A DNA stretch of 64,000 nt from Hyperoplus lanceolatus (Eukaryota > Chordata > Actinopteri > Uranoscopiformes > Ammodytidae), in assembly GCA_026929865.2 (NCBI GenBank), contig CM049395.1:15005001-15069000 (forward strand), read 5' to 3'. The notes under the pieces were generated by a model. That model worked only from the letters and a program-made list of their open reading frames with translations, did no database searches and was not told the origin of the DNA. Positions within the stretch are counted from its first letter, which is position 1, and every line of letters starts with the position of its first letter. A program made the translations under genes and the position numbers. Below are positions 12,501 through 27,860 of the stretch, piece by piece.

Positions 12501-14004
12501 CAAATGGGCTGCTTTCCAGTTTGATGTAAGCTTGTTTTGAGAGCATTTGTATGCATTTGTCTGGCTGTACCCGAGGCCATCGTGTCTTGGTTAAAATAGA
12601 GGTAACGTGTCACTTGAAATTGTTTTGATAAATATTAAAGTACAGCAGAGCCCCCAAAGGGCTTAGAGTGAGCCAAGGCAACATATGGTAAAAGGAGAGA
12701 GAGAGGAAGAGGAGAGAAAGGCAGTAATCATAGAGATGAGCCTACAGTAGCCAACATTTGTGAAGCTGCATGCCTCCGACAAGACACATGCCAGGTTGTG
12801 TGAAACGCAGAATTTATAAGTAATAGGAGTAATTCTCAGTCTGTATAAACAACGGATCACACCATTTTACAAAGGCACTAAATATGTTTTTCACCTTTAA
12901 AACTTGCAGCATTGCCCTATGTGAGCTCCAAAACAAATGTATTTTAATATTGATTGAAATAGTTATGATGCCAAAAAGCTCAGTCAGATTCTACAGGTAC
13001 ACCGTCCCTTTTTCAGAGCTCAGCTTTCTCATAGTCTGAACATGGCTCTCTTTGCATGAACCTCTCTTCTTATCAGAGTCTGTGCTTTGACCTGCTGTCC
13101 GAGCCATTTACAGCTTCTCCTCTGATTCCTAACCTGAGCCTGATGTTTGTCACCAGTGCCTGCTTTAAGAAACTATATATCTCGAGCCTGTCTCTGCTTA
13201 GCTTTGCTTTCATTTGGTCTCCATCTGTTCTCCAAGCAAGTCAGTGCCCTACAGTTCCCCCTTGAAGCGCAGTACTGTCATTTTGCCTTGTCATCTTGTA
13301 TACAGGTTCTCCCTTGGTGTTTTGTGTTTTGGTTTAATTGTCTCCTCTGCTACAGCTTTCCTTTTTCAGAGCGTTTCACCTAAAGCTCTCACGTCGATTC
13401 CCTGCCATGTCTCGCACACAGGCCTGCTGCTCTACCCATCTCAGGTGACCTCTCTTGGAACCAAAATGCTTCTGAGTTGGCTTAGTCTACTTAGCACATC
13501 AGACACCATGCAAATACACAGCACGGAAATACAATAATTAGGAAGACTTTGACACACCTACTATTCTCATTTTTGTTAGATAATTAAAGGTTGTAAAACA
13601 ATTGCAACAAGGGAAAAATGGATTTGACCTCAAGTAATGCCCTGAGACTTAGCTGGGACAGCCTTGATTGTCGATACCCCTGAGCTTTAATCTCAGTGAT
13701 TTTTTCCCCTGCTTCAAGTGTGTCAGTTTTGGATATTTCCATATCCTGTCCTGCTTGACTTGCCCTCTAATTGTCCTCAGTGTTGCACTCCTGAGATCAT
13801 CTGACCCAGTCACCTGCCTACCCAGCTGCTCCTAAACCCTAGTGTATGGATGTCAGTTTGCAGAGAGTGTTTGCCAGATGGTCTGTGTTTCCAATGAAGC
13901 TGACATAGCACTCCAGCCGTCCCTGCTACCTGTACCTGTTTGCCTGTTACCTGCTTGTATCTGTTTTCAGCCTGATCACCTCATGCCAGCACTTTTTTTT
14001 TACA
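9580..14004. other. Mostly unique noncoding DNA; possible conserved block near 12.1-12.6 kb
   Basis: No gene recognised. About 12.11-12.56 kb is free of simple repeats and holds several TAAT/ATTA cores (for example TTAATTATT at 12221), a composition often seen in vertebrate conserved noncoding elements; this cannot be shown without alignment. C-rich runs occur at 11608-11623. At 11040-11060 there is a good acceptor-like CTCTTTCCTCCTGCAG with no partner donor or coding context. Confidence 0.45.
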
Positions 14005-14060
14005 TTAAAGGTGCTATGAGGAACTTTTTAATATTGCTGAACAGTCTAATTTTTCCTTTG
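14005..14060 (+). repeat. Possible end of another TTAAAGGTG-type repeat
   Basis: TTAAAGGTGCTATGAGGAAC shares its first 11 bases with one end of the TTAA-MITE copy at 26349. I could not find the opposite inverted end downstream, so this may be a truncated relative or a chance match. Confidence 0.3.
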
Positions 14061-15064
14061 ATGATCATAACATAAATGACATGTAACAGCACAAACAAGA
14101 CCATCAGTGCAAGGAATGCTATTTTTATATAGTTTTTCTTTATGCCTTTGTCATGCACTCAACCAGGAACAACAACTGGTGTAGTGAAAACACTATCGCT
14201 TTTGTCCAAAGGGGATGCAAGAATAAAAACAAAAATTTCCTGAGAGCATCTTCAGGTAAATTGCCTCAACCTTTTACATGTGCCTTTAGCTCAAGCTGTG
14301 TTTGCCACCTACCTACAACAATTGGGACATGACTCTGACTTAAATCTTTTGAATGTGTTTTCAATAATTAATTCAGATGTCATTCGGAACAGCAGAACAA
14401 CAATATGCAGATCAATTAAAGTATATGAAACTGGCCATGTAATTGATATGTTTAAAGGGCAAGTATCAGCAATCTTTATCAAAGAAAAAAGGAGTTCAAA
14501 ATCCTGTAATTGTGTGTGTGTGTCTTGGGCTGTCTGTATATGTGTTTTTTGTGTTACTTTAGTATGATGAGCAAGTTGTTTCTCGTTTAGGGGAAGACGT
14601 AGTTAGAACCATAAACATCAATACTTTACCCCTTCTGGAACCAATTTCATATTTATCTTTATTTGCTATTACTGGCTCCCACGCATATACTTTTTACTGT
14701 ACACAAACCTTGCAAGGTTATTGGGAATGGAAAGGGAGGGGAAGATTGTGTGTGGGTATGAGTGTAAATCTAAATGTAAATGAGAGACATGGGTAGGGGA
14801 GTTCGAGGAAAGGACAAAAAAAACATAGAAAGAGGAAAAAGAGAAAATTCTGCTTCAATTAAGTCTGAAAACGAGTGCACTCACCTCAGCGTATCAGCTC
14901 ATTCTTTTCACTTAGATGTTTGACTAGTGTTTCTTGCAGCCACATTTAAATTTGTGCCCATAGTCCCACACATAAAGTAGGGCTGATAGAGCTGCATTCA
15001 AATTATATATTGAGACAAAGTCTTTCCTACAGAGTTTTCAAACGCACACAAACATGCAAACACG
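14061..15064. other. Unique noncoding DNA, no gene seen
   Basis: AT-rich unique sequence with no recognisable gene, RNA or repeat. Confidence 0.55.
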
Positions 15065-15107
15065 CACACACACACACACAACACACACACACACACACAC
15101 ACACACA
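15065..15107. repeat. (CA)n microsatellite, about 21 units
   Basis: CA tract with one phase slip (CAAC) at 15080-15081. Confidence 0.97.
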
Positions 15108-17227
15108 TTGCAGAGTCCTTGGCACATCTTGCAATAATCAATGTCAAAGTCCACACTGTTGTGTTGAGAAAAGAAACACATAAATTACTGTACCTGAACA
15201 GGGTGTTTAGGTCATAGAGCGGCAACATGCTCAGTGATATACTTGATGTCACCACATCCCGTGTTATACTGATTCAATTATTAAAATCTATATATAACTC
15301 AGTATTTTATAAACACAGAAAAAACAAACACTCACATAAAAATAAGTCAATGCATGAAAACAGGGGATCTTTGTTTGTTTGGTTATAAAATGTAAAATAC
15401 TGTTGCTTCGACAAAACTACAAATATCAGGGGTGTGGAAGATTGAATCTCCATTAATCAAAAGAGAAAACTCTGATTCTTATCGAGCAGTACTTGGTCAA
15501 TACATTGTTTTCCTTTAAACCATCTATCCACTATAATACATTTGTTGATTGTTACATGTTGTGCTAGCAGAAAACTCACCCTGATAATTACAATTACAAT
15601 TGATATACTAGTTTCTTAAGCACTAAAATCACTCAAGCTGTTACCATGTTGGGTATGTATTCCCTCTAGTGATGCTTTACTAAGAAAGCCAAAGTATAGC
15701 TTCCCTTAAATCAATTGATCTTGGTAGGTGGAAACTATTTGTGGAAGCGCTGCTTCCCACAGTCATTGTTTTAGCTACGGCGCTCTAATTAACATAGCTC
15801 GATATTGACTGTTACCCTAGCCATGATAAATAACACTATAGCTTTATCTCACACACTCCTTCTCCTTAATTGAATCAACAGAGAAGTTGACATTCTGTTG
15901 TCCTTGCAGAACAAGACTTTCGATTTCTCGCCTGGTCAGATGGGGGAGAAAAGCCTTAGGGACTGAGGTGGTCAGATGACCTTGAAGGAAATGACCTTGA
16001 TTTGAAAAAAAAACAAAGGAAGAGCAGAGAGAGGAAACGCCCTGTTTAAGATGTTGGCTTATAGGATATACTATAACTCCATGCCTTATGTTAACGGTAT
16101 TGATTAATTTAGGGAAGTAAAGGTTTTGATTAATCTTCTAGTGGAATGAAGTCATGAGCTCTCTCTGGACACCTATAGTGCTTAGGTCTTATTTGGGAAC
16201 ATTCATGCATTTTATCCCACTCAGAAATTTAACAATCTCAGGTTATTTTCGCAGTGCTGTTGCATATTCAATGGTGTCTAGCTGAGGCGGTGACAGGTAG
16301 AGAGTTTTTGCTACTTGTTATAACAATGGAATTTGATTCCACTAATGTGAATTTACCAGGCCTTTCCCCGGTGTGACCTTGTTTCCCCTATCTATTTGAT
16401 CTAGTAGCTTTAACATCACAAGTGGCTTTTGTGAGCGCTTCCCTCGTCAGTAGGATGTCACTGCAAGGTCAATGAACTATAATGGGCTGAACCAGGATTC
16501 TGAGTGGCAATTGATGCAGTTATCTCTGGATAACAAAATGATGGAACCTCTCCTCTCTTGATATTTGGATGTGTCAGGATCTAACCCATCTGATTGCACA
16601 TGTAGTTTAGTATTGGGACAATCTATTCAGACACAAGACAGGCATGGCAACTTTACTTATAAAGTTATGTGATGGATAAAAAAACTAGTCAATCTAGGTT
16701 CTAATATTGCTGATTATTTCATGTCTTCTCCTTGAGACTAGAGTTGGACTTTTAAGTTGCCTTCTGTTCCTGTTTACTTACTTTCTTTACATCCTCTTTA
16801 AACCCGCACCCGCAGGAGGAGCTGTTTGCATACTCCACAATACGGGGAATTTTCAATCCCATGTTTCAGTGGGATCCAACCTACAATTAGTGGAGAGTTT
16901 GGGTGTGTATAGTTAGAAGAGGAGCAACAGTTCAACCACATGCTTGGAGATCCATTGATGGCGAAGCACAAATACCTCAAAAACAGCCCTTGCTCCAGAG
17001 TTTTTATATAACGGTTTTGATGCCACAACAACCTACTTTCTCTCATACAGTTTTGCCTTAAGATCTGGAAACATTATGTACAGTACCAGAACTATGCACA
17101 GGAAATGTTTGTTTAACACTGCAGAAACTGTGGCAACATGAAGAATAAAGCCAGTCTGCATCATCCATCTGTATGGAGAAAGATGGCTATAACTATCATT
17201 GTATTTGAAAATTTGTATAATACAATA
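15108..17227. other. Unique noncoding DNA, no gene seen
   Basis: At 15890-15909 there is a good splice-acceptor-like sequence (CTGTTGTCCTTGCAG) followed by 18 codons that could read NKTFDFSPGQ and onward to TGA at 15964-15966. This is too short and isolated to call a terminal exon. The rest shows no coding or repeat signature. Confidence 0.5.
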
Positions 17228-17494
17228 CTGTGGCTCAGTTGGTTGAGCGGGTCGGCCGATGATCAAAGGGTTGGAGGTTCGATCCCCGCCCTGCCACCTG
17301 TGTCATAGTTGTTGTGTCCTTGGGCAAGACACTTAACCCACCTTGCCTCGTGTGAATGTCGATAGTTAGCCTGCTATCGGTGTATGAATGTGTGTGTGAA
17401 TGGTAACGTGTAAATGGGAACAGGTCTCCCTTGCAAAAGAGTCTTCGGACTCAATGGGATATACCTGTATAAATAAAGGTTAAAAAAAAAAAAA
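17228..17494 (+). mobile_element. tRNA-derived SINE retroposon
   Basis: The 5' end keeps an RNA polymerase III A box (TGGCTCAGTTGG, 17231-17242) and B box (GGTTCGATCCC, 17276-17286) at the spacing of a tRNA gene, which marks a tRNA-derived head. The body contains TGTCCTTGGGCAAGACACTT (about 17313-17332), a central motif widely shared by fish SINEs, and a short hairpin CGATAG...CTATCG. The 3' end is CCTGTATAAATAAAGG followed by 12 A residues, the type of tail that a partner LINE recognises. Total length is about 267 bp. Target duplications are not obvious, so the exact ends are approximate. It is a nonautonomous element using host Pol III for transcription and LINE machinery in trans. It is not a functional tRNA gene. 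Confidence 0.88.
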
Positions 17495-20650
<3,156 letters not shown>

Positions 20651-21096
20651 GTACATACACAAGCTAAACAAAAGTATTCAGGAGGGAGCAGATGTGATGG
20701 GATATTAGAGTGCAATGTTTTTCTTATAAATGAAGCAATAGCAGTTAGGTCACTGGCTGATATTGGGTTATCTTCATGCTTGAGGCCACTTCAAACTGTG
20801 CCATTAGTCCACAACAGTGGAAATGATCAGCGCGGCACACACAGCGTATGAAAAGAGCCCTAAGCCATGTCTAAACAACTATTGACCCAAACGTGGAATT
20901 CGTGTGTGTCACTGACACTTTCCCAACATGCGTACGAGTGTAAGCCTCTTTAGATACTGTGTGTATATACTGTATGTGTGTTCTCCTTGAATATGTAGGC
21001 CAAGTGTAGCAGGCATTTTGAATTTCAAATACACCAAGGGTAATAAACATACATTTTTGTTGGCAAACTAATTTAAATCATGAGATTTAGTGCGTA

Positions 21097-21198
<102 letters not shown>

Positions 21199-21293
21199 TT
21201 AGTGGGTGTGTGTGTTATCTTTGGCCTCATTAAGAGTGAGTTGATGGGTTGGCAAGGTTAATCGAGATTCATAATCTTAGCACAGCTGCAACC

Positions 21294-21315
21294 GTGTGTG
21301 TGTGTGTGTGTGTGT
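21294..21315. repeat. (GT)11 microsatellite
   Basis: Short pure tract about 100 bp downstream of the larger TG array; the interval also contains GTGGGTGTGTGTG. Confidence 0.95.
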
Positions 21316-21651
21316 CAGTGTGTGTTCAATCTTCATGTGTGCTTCTATGATTTGAATGTGTACTTGTCCCTCATATTTGTGCGTCTCTGCTTGTGCACTG
21401 TAATCTAGTTTACAGGAAACACGGCACAGCCAAACACATGGTCAATTTCCACTCCCGGTCCTATCATTAGCCTGGGGCCTAATCCTTAGTTATAATTCAG
21501 ATGATGGGCCCTGCCAGTGGGGGCCCGCTAACAGGTCACATAAATCACAGTGTGAAGCTGAGGCTGGTTCGAGGCCCACAACAAAGTCTGCCATTTTCCT
21601 GAAAGATCTCTGTGCCGCTTGATTACAAAACAGCGCTGATAAAAAGGGCAG

Positions 21652-21653
<2 letters not shown>

Positions 21654-21710
<57 letters not shown>
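21654..21710. repeat. (AC)28 microsatellite
   Basis: Pure tract of about 57 bp followed by TACACAG. Confidence 0.97.
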
Positions 21711-21715
<5 letters not shown>

Positions 21716-22216
21716 AGAAAGAGTGGTAATCTAGAACTGTTCATGCTTTGAATACTGAGCATGGTGAAATACCAATCGAGTGCATCTGTGCACTGAGGTT
21801 GGTTCTATGTTAGCGTGAGTTGAATGCTTGTTGAACTTGTATTACTTTTTTCAAGCAAGAACCATTTACTTTTCGTACACTTCAAAACATTCGAGCAAGT
21901 GAAAAGGAAATCATGCAAAAAATGGAAAAATAAAACCTTCCTCCCTTAATGTTATTTGTCATTGCCAACATGCCTCAGCTAATCCATTTTCGCATTATGA
22001 CATTGAGTCACCTTGAAGTAGGTTTAGGATTGTGTTTTTAATGAGATCACTAGTGAGAAAAGGCCATGTGTTAGGAGCAAGCCTCAGTCTGATTTTGGGT
22101 TTTCGTAGCTTTCTTGTCAGTTGAGGGATGCCTGTTGATTAGATCCAACAACAGAGCTTAATCCAGAACTGAATCTGTTATGTACAGCAGGATTATTTTT
22201 TGACATGTTTCCACTA
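21711..22216. other. Unique noncoding DNA
   Basis: Nothing recognisable. Confidence 0.5.
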
Positions 22217-22557
22217 TTAAAGGAGAAGTAAGTGATATTTTTTTGTTAATCTAGGTATTAAATCACTCTATATTCGTACATCAATCACATAACAGTATGC
22301 ACAGTTCATAACACAGGTCTCCCAGTCATTCAGTTTTGCAGTAATCGCCTACATCCCGCTTGTTTTTATGCAATCAGGAGCGCTATAAAGAGGCGGGTCT
22401 CTGTGCATGTGAACGATGACTCGCTGCTCTCCATCGCAGCACTATCTGACGAAGACAGCAGCGCGTTCCTGTGGTGGTGACGTAGGAACGAGGGAGGGGA
22501 CTGCAGTCATTGTCAGGAAGTTAGCTAAATGGACCATATCACTTGCTTCTCCTTTAA
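22217..22557 (+). mobile_element. TTAA-ended MITE, copy A (short, diverged)
   Basis: Terminal inverted repeats of about 20 bp: TTAAAGGAGAAGTAAGTGAT at the left and its near-exact reverse complement at the right, ending CTCCTTTAA. The right half contains GACGTAGGAACGAGGGAGGGGACTG followed by AGGAAGTTAGC, which matches copy C at 36.5 kb in the same orientation. At 341 bp it is about 150 bp shorter than copies B and C, so it is either an internal deletion or a subfamily. It has no coding capacity. TTAA at both ends is compatible with piggyBac-type TTAA target duplication, but the TIR does not start with the CCC typical of many piggyBac elements. Confidence 0.82.
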
Positions 22558-22880
22558 AGATGTAAAACTTTTGAAAGATCCACAAGCAGACAACATTTTC
22601 CCATTTCTCCAAAGCTAATGAATTGGGATTCATAAAATGCTATCATACACACAAAAGGCCAGCGCATCAAATTCCTACCTATACACTGAAGTCCTTGGAG
22701 CGTAATTGTACTGAAGCTTGTGTGTGATTTGACCTGGCTTTACGATGAATAGCCAAACTTGCTGAATGATGAAGAAGAAAGTAGAAATGACAAATCGATC
22801 TGAATGCTTTTAAAAAACATAATCACACACCAGCAAAAACAACAACAAAAAAAAGGAAAGAAGTTCAGCAGAGTGGAAAT
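22558..22880. other. Unique noncoding DNA
   Basis: Nothing recognisable apart from a short A/C-rich run near 22835-22860. Confidence 0.5.
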
Positions 22881-22955
22881 GCTGGTAACACTTTACAATA
22901 TCATTTGGGTAAGGTACATTTAATCAACATTTGTTAACATACATTACTGTATTCA
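22881..22955 (+). repeat. Fragment of a dispersed repeat end (GGTAACACTTTACAAT)
   Basis: GGTAACACTTTACAATATCA followed by TTTGTTAACATACATTA resembles the terminus of a very common fish repeat family rich in TTAAC words. This is recognised from memory and only one end is present. Confidence 0.35.
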
Positions 22956-25573
22956 AAACTCGTCAATTTGATGAAGATGTAAAAACTGAATTCCAACAGC
23001 AAAGGTCACTATGAGCATCCAAGGACTTTCAATATAGTTGGATTCCGAGCTGTGACAATGGGCAATGTAGTTTCAAGATATTTGAAGTAAATATTTTAAG
23101 TGAGTGTACTTATTTCCATGTATTCTCAAGTATTGATGGGACTGACTGGTCAATCAGGATAGCATACCTGAAAAGGCAATGCAGGGCGTTCAGTCATGCA
23201 TCACACTGAGGCCATTATCGGATCCCTAATATGTACATATAAGACACGGGCTATGGGTTCAAGCTCAAGTTACATATGATTAGACAATCTATTTATTAAC
23301 AGGACAAGCTTTATATGTTTCCCTATTACACATCCATGCAGCTGCTTAGTGTATGGCTAAGAGTTGCCTTTTGGTCCATACTTGTTGGCTAATACTTATA
23401 GGTTATTCATGGTAGATTTACTTTGCGTGTGTATTACACATTATTTTTTATTACGTACTGTATATGAATGGGCTTTTTATCTTTTTTCATGTCGTCTCAG
23501 ATGCCATGGTATACACATTGCATTTATCTCGCCAAACAAGCTCTGAAGTTCCATTCACTGAAAACAAGTTTGTCTGATAAAATGTGATTTTCATATGTGA
23601 TTGGACTAAATACACGTTTTCTGTGTTAAAATCAGTTAAAGGCAGAGTTTTTTAATGTAGCCTTTATAATGTTACTTGAGCTATATTTTTCTTACCCTTA
23701 ATTAAGGCTACATTGAAAGACTTCAGTGACTGAACACCTCAAATAGAACGATTACTAAATACAATTTCAATTACTTAAAAAATCCCTTTCACAGCAGAGT
23801 CAAAGGAAATTGACCACCTGTGGGGAAACTTTGATATTAAGGTTAAAGTGTCTGTTTTCGTTTCTTTCTCTGTTTTACATCTAGGAAAATGGGAGCAACA
23901 GGGTATAATCTAAGTGTTGTATTACCTCAGCATAGCTGTGTTCCACTTGACATTGTAGTGAGTCCTGGCATGCATTAGGAATTATAAATTAATAAGAAAC
24001 GTTCACCAGTCAGCCTCTTTGCATGCCTGTGTGTACTTATCACTCTTTTCCTTTTTCGCCATTTGCTTGTCTCTATTGCAGCACAGATCATGTATGCACC
24101 CAGTGTGTAGGCTTTGGGCAGTGAAATGTGAGGTTGAACTGATACACAGCAGTGTGGAGATTTGTGTTGCTTTCTCCTCATGCTCTTGTGTTCTTTACTG
24201 CTCAGACAACAGCCTCAGCTTCATAATTTTTTTTTTTAACTTTGAGCAACAGTATCACCATCTAACAGAGTGTACCTCATAAAGAAACAATCATACAGAC
24301 AGACAGCCAGTCTTGCACTATAGCGACAGCAGATCTCTTGGTCAACACTTGAAGTTAAAAACAGAGAAAAAATATATAAGCGTGGCCACAAATAAAATAG
24401 TTTTTAATTGGCAGGTGCAGCAATTACTCATGGAAAAAAATGGAGCTGCATGCGAAAAAGTGAATTTAAGAACATGCTGAAGAACACTGAACACCATAAA
24501 TATTAGGGGGTGAGAGAAAAAAACACCCTTTAATTGGTGAGTTACTTAGCACCTTCAGCGGACTAAGGAGATGTTGGTAAGTAATTAGTGCATGGTGTTT
24601 CAAAATGTTTAAAATCCTCTATAAGTGCCACAGAAACTGTGCATCTTTAGGCTCGCTTCTTTCGAGTATCACTCATGAGTTGCTGTTAAACACGGCAACG
24701 ACAACCCCATCCAAGGCAAAGAAAATGATAAGCAGCCAAATTAGCACAACATTAACACAGGTCATTATGATAGCTGCAGAATTTTTACAAGTGTCCGCTG
24801 CACGGCTCTCAGCCTTATGCAAAAGTATTTACAGTTTAATGCTAAATGACATATAGAGGTCTCCAGAGCAGGAGTTACACAGACACGAGAGGATTAACTG
24901 ACTGCCTCAACTATCACGCAAATATCCTTCTCTGTTTCATTAAGTGAATAAACCATCCCTTCACTCACTGGTGTGGAGAGAAAAAAAGGAGAGTCAGGGT
25001 ATTTTCGAGGGCAGTCTGATATGAGAATAAAGAGGCAGAAACTTGTTTTAGTGGAGAAACAGGAAGATTCAAACTTTAATTTTCATAACGGTAGGATTAG
25101 GTTAATCCTAAATATGGAGAGAGGATCTGACAAATGCTTTATGTGTCTCAACAGGAATTAGGGTGTTAGAAATTCTAAATGGTTACTGTGGCTAAGGGAG
25201 AGAGAGAAAAAAATGACATAGAAGAAGCTGAAAGTATGAGTCTGTGGTTGCTTTAATTAAAAATGTCACAGAGTTTATACCCGTCCACAAATATGAATTT
25301 ATGTCAAGCTTGCACAGTTTATATAGAACAGGGTAGAAAATGCTTCTAATTTTGACATGTTTGGTCCTCCTGGATTAATTATCCAATAAAGCTTGTAAAA
25401 CATAAACCCTGTAATGCACAGTTAAGCTATAATTTGTTTTCTTTTGCAGGAAAACCTGGGCTGTAATAATATCTGTGCTGCAGTGATGTCATTTGAATGT
25501 GAAATAAATATAAAGACAAAACAATAATCGGAAATTGAATATTACAAATATTTGTTGAAATGACACACAGAGA
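22956..25573. other. Unique noncoding DNA; repeat-free block at about 24.36-24.86 kb
   Basis: No gene recognised. The block at 24.36-24.86 kb lacks simple repeats and carries several homeodomain-like cores (TTTTAATTGG twice, GTAATTAGTG), so it is a candidate regulatory element. This is inference only. Confidence 0.45.
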
Positions 25574-26116
25574 TAGCCTGGAAATCCAGACCCACATCCA
25601 GAAGGATAAAGGGTCTGGCAACGAGCAATAGACCTTCCCAACTCAAGGGGCAGCACCAACGAATGCATTTCAAAATTAAACTGCATGCATTTGGATAGCA
25701 CCACGACGATTAGAGCAATGAACAAGGTGACGTAATCAGCTCCATTCGTTTTGCGACCAGCGGGGCTAACTGTTAAATGAAACTTTTGCTGTACCCAGTC
25801 GGCAAAATACATCTTTCTTGTTAATGCAAGATTTGAGTCCCGTCTTCTGTGAATTTTTTAAAGAAAAAGCCAAGTCGAGGCCAAAGCCGTTTCAAACACA
25901 AGTACGTATCTGCAGCAGCCACCTTTGTTGTTTACTATCTCGACTGTGGTGACACAGCTGTAGCACTGTCGTCATGTGGTTAGCCTGCCCATATTAGATA
26001 GTAGGATTTGATTGGTGAAGTTTAAGACATAGTTAATATGCTCCAATGGTTCGTGCTCAAAGTAAGCTGCAGAGCAAATTCAAATTTGCTTGCGACAAGT
26101 CTGGATTTCCAGGGTA
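25574..26116 (+). mobile_element. Nonautonomous DNA transposon with CCTGGAAATCCAGAC inverted repeats
   Basis: Perfect 15-bp terminal inverted repeats: CCTGGAAATCCAGAC at 25577-25591 and GTCTGGATTTCCAGG at 26099-26113. Each is separated from a flanking TA by one base, so a TA target duplication is possible. The internal 507 bp has no open frame of note. Length is about 540 bp. The superfamily is unresolved: TA flanks would suit a Tc1/mariner-like enzyme, but the TIR alone does not decide it. Confidence 0.82.
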
Positions 26117-26348
26117 ACACACATCAATATTAAATCAGCTTTTTTGACGCCTCAGACACTTCTCCTCGGGAGTCAGAATAAAAATAAATATGCAGTATAA
26201 TATTATTTACAGTTATTCAAGTTCTTGGAAGGACGGTTATAATGAATAAAAACATATGTTATTTACAGTCTATGGCAAAATCACGTATTTTGGATTTTTA
26301 ATATGTAACAAAAATAAAGATTAAATCGATAATTGATTGTTAATTTTC
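26117..26348. other. AT-rich spacer between two MITEs
   Basis: AT-rich, ending in AAATCGATAATTGATTGTTAA beside the next MITE. Together with ATATCGATC just after that MITE, it may be the remains of an older element into which copy B inserted. Confidence 0.35.
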
Positions 26349-26833
26349 TTAAAGGTGCTTTAAGCGGAATGGTTCTTTTAGCTAACTTCCTGTCAGTTAC
26401 TGCAGTTAGCAGTCCCCTCGCTCGTCCCTACGTCACCACATTAATGCACTGCGGTCTTCAAGCAGCGAGTTATCTAGCATCATCTCAGATCCATAAGTGT
26501 GATAAAAACATGATATAAACCATCAAAACAGACACTGGGAAGGATTTTTATCTGCTCCGCCGTTGTAGGCGCATAAACATTCACCCATCTGTCGCTCTGG
26601 CGTGCACCGTCAGTGAGACCATGAGTGAGACGGGTGTCGGTTTGTAGCGTTCTCTCTTGTGATTGGATAATAATTTCGGGATCCCCGAAAAGTTTATTAG
26701 CCGATTACATGCAGAGCAGCTGACTGAGATATCGGCTTTATGAAACGCGCACATTATGAAAGGGATCACCGTATGAATAAAGAGCGATTTAACACTTATA
26801 TTAACATAAATAAACCGCTTACTTCACCTTTAA
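26349..26833 (-). mobile_element. TTAA-ended MITE, copy B (near full length)
   Basis: Left end TTAAAGGTGCTTTAAGCGG and right end CCGCTTACTTCACCTTTAA form an inverted repeat. The whole element is the reverse complement of copy C at 36119-36620: shared words in matching order include AACTTCCTGTCAGTTACTGC, GATAAAAATC complement, the segment around CACCCATCTGTCGCTCTGG and CGCACATTATG. It is 485 bp with TTAA at both ends and no transposase. It must have been mobilised in trans. Confidence 0.88.
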
Positions 26834-27860
26834 ATATCGATCAAGGACATTTCTCAAAATGCCCAACCCTAGTTTCACCCATTTACAAGGCTATAGCAGG
26901 TTGACAAAAATTATGCATATTGCAACTTTCGGCTTGGGGAAAAAAACCTAGTCCATCCTTGTTCTGTTTTCCGGTATGTCCATCTGAAATGAATCACTTG
27001 TCCACATATTTTTATATTTCCCATTAGAAATTATTTGTATTATGTTTCTTACACACATACAGCTCATGGTCCTCCACAATAAAGCCTCTTGGAGGTCAGC
27101 CATGATAGATGCGTGACATCTACTTAATAGATTTCCAACCCATCATCACCGAAGTTTGTACACAGCCTTAGGGGAACAACATACACATGTGTAAAAAGTT
27201 TTAGCGAGATAGCTCAAGAAACATGGCCGCCATTGAAGAGAACATCTTCACAAGAGCGGGCCTTTGCTGCTAATTTGCCATGACACCAACTGTCCAATCA
27301 GCCCCAAACTTGAGAGGCACCTATTTGCAGACACATGGGGAAACGGAGCTCCACCGGAAATACGAAATTATAGTAGTTTTTTTTTACTGGTGACGATCAC
27401 CCAGCGTTTCTTCTTCTTTTTGTTTTACTGCCGGCGTTCACCCAGCGGTGAATAATAACAAGACACAGTGTCTACCGGCTATGGTGCTAGTAGACAGTAA
27501 AAGACAGTAAAATAAGTCAGTTTGTTAAGGGTCCCAAGTGGCCAGGACGGTGGTAAAAAGTAGATGTTGAGGTAGAAGATGACTGAAGCAACAAAGCTTT
27601 GGGTACATCTTCCGAAATCCGTCTCTTTAATTCACAATTAAGTAGGTCAATCACATACAAATATCAACTCTTATAAATGAAACACAAAAAGTTGAACTTT
27701 TATCTTAGAAGTCCTGGAAACAAATGCTTGTCTTTTCCTCTTAAACGAAGCTGTAAATAGCCTTTACGTAGTGTCAGTTGGAGCCTTGTTGCAGCAGTGC
27801 AGGCTAATGCTAACTGTGTTCGGATTAATAAACCTATTGTATTGTATGTAGCCTATCTCA
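26834..27860. other. Probably old repetitive DNA, family not identified
   Basis: Segments such as CATGGCCGCCATTGAAGAG (about 27223) and CAACTGTCCAATCAGCCCCA (about 27288) have the look of a dispersed fish repeat, but I cannot define ends. No coding sequence is recognised. Confidence 0.35.

Noticed and set aside
13040-14000. Pyrimidine-rich segment resembling an LTR or gene 3' end
   Set aside because: Words such as CTGTACCTGTTTGCCTG look repeat-like, but I could not define ends or a partner copy.
15890-15966. Splice-acceptor-like site followed by 18 codons and a stop
   Set aside because: Too short, no upstream exon or conserved peptide recognised, and no poly(A) context. RNA-seq would decide it.
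17231-17287. Stand-alone tRNA gene
   Set aside because: Only the A and B boxes fit; the sequence continues into a SINE body and poly(A) tail rather than closing a cloverleaf.
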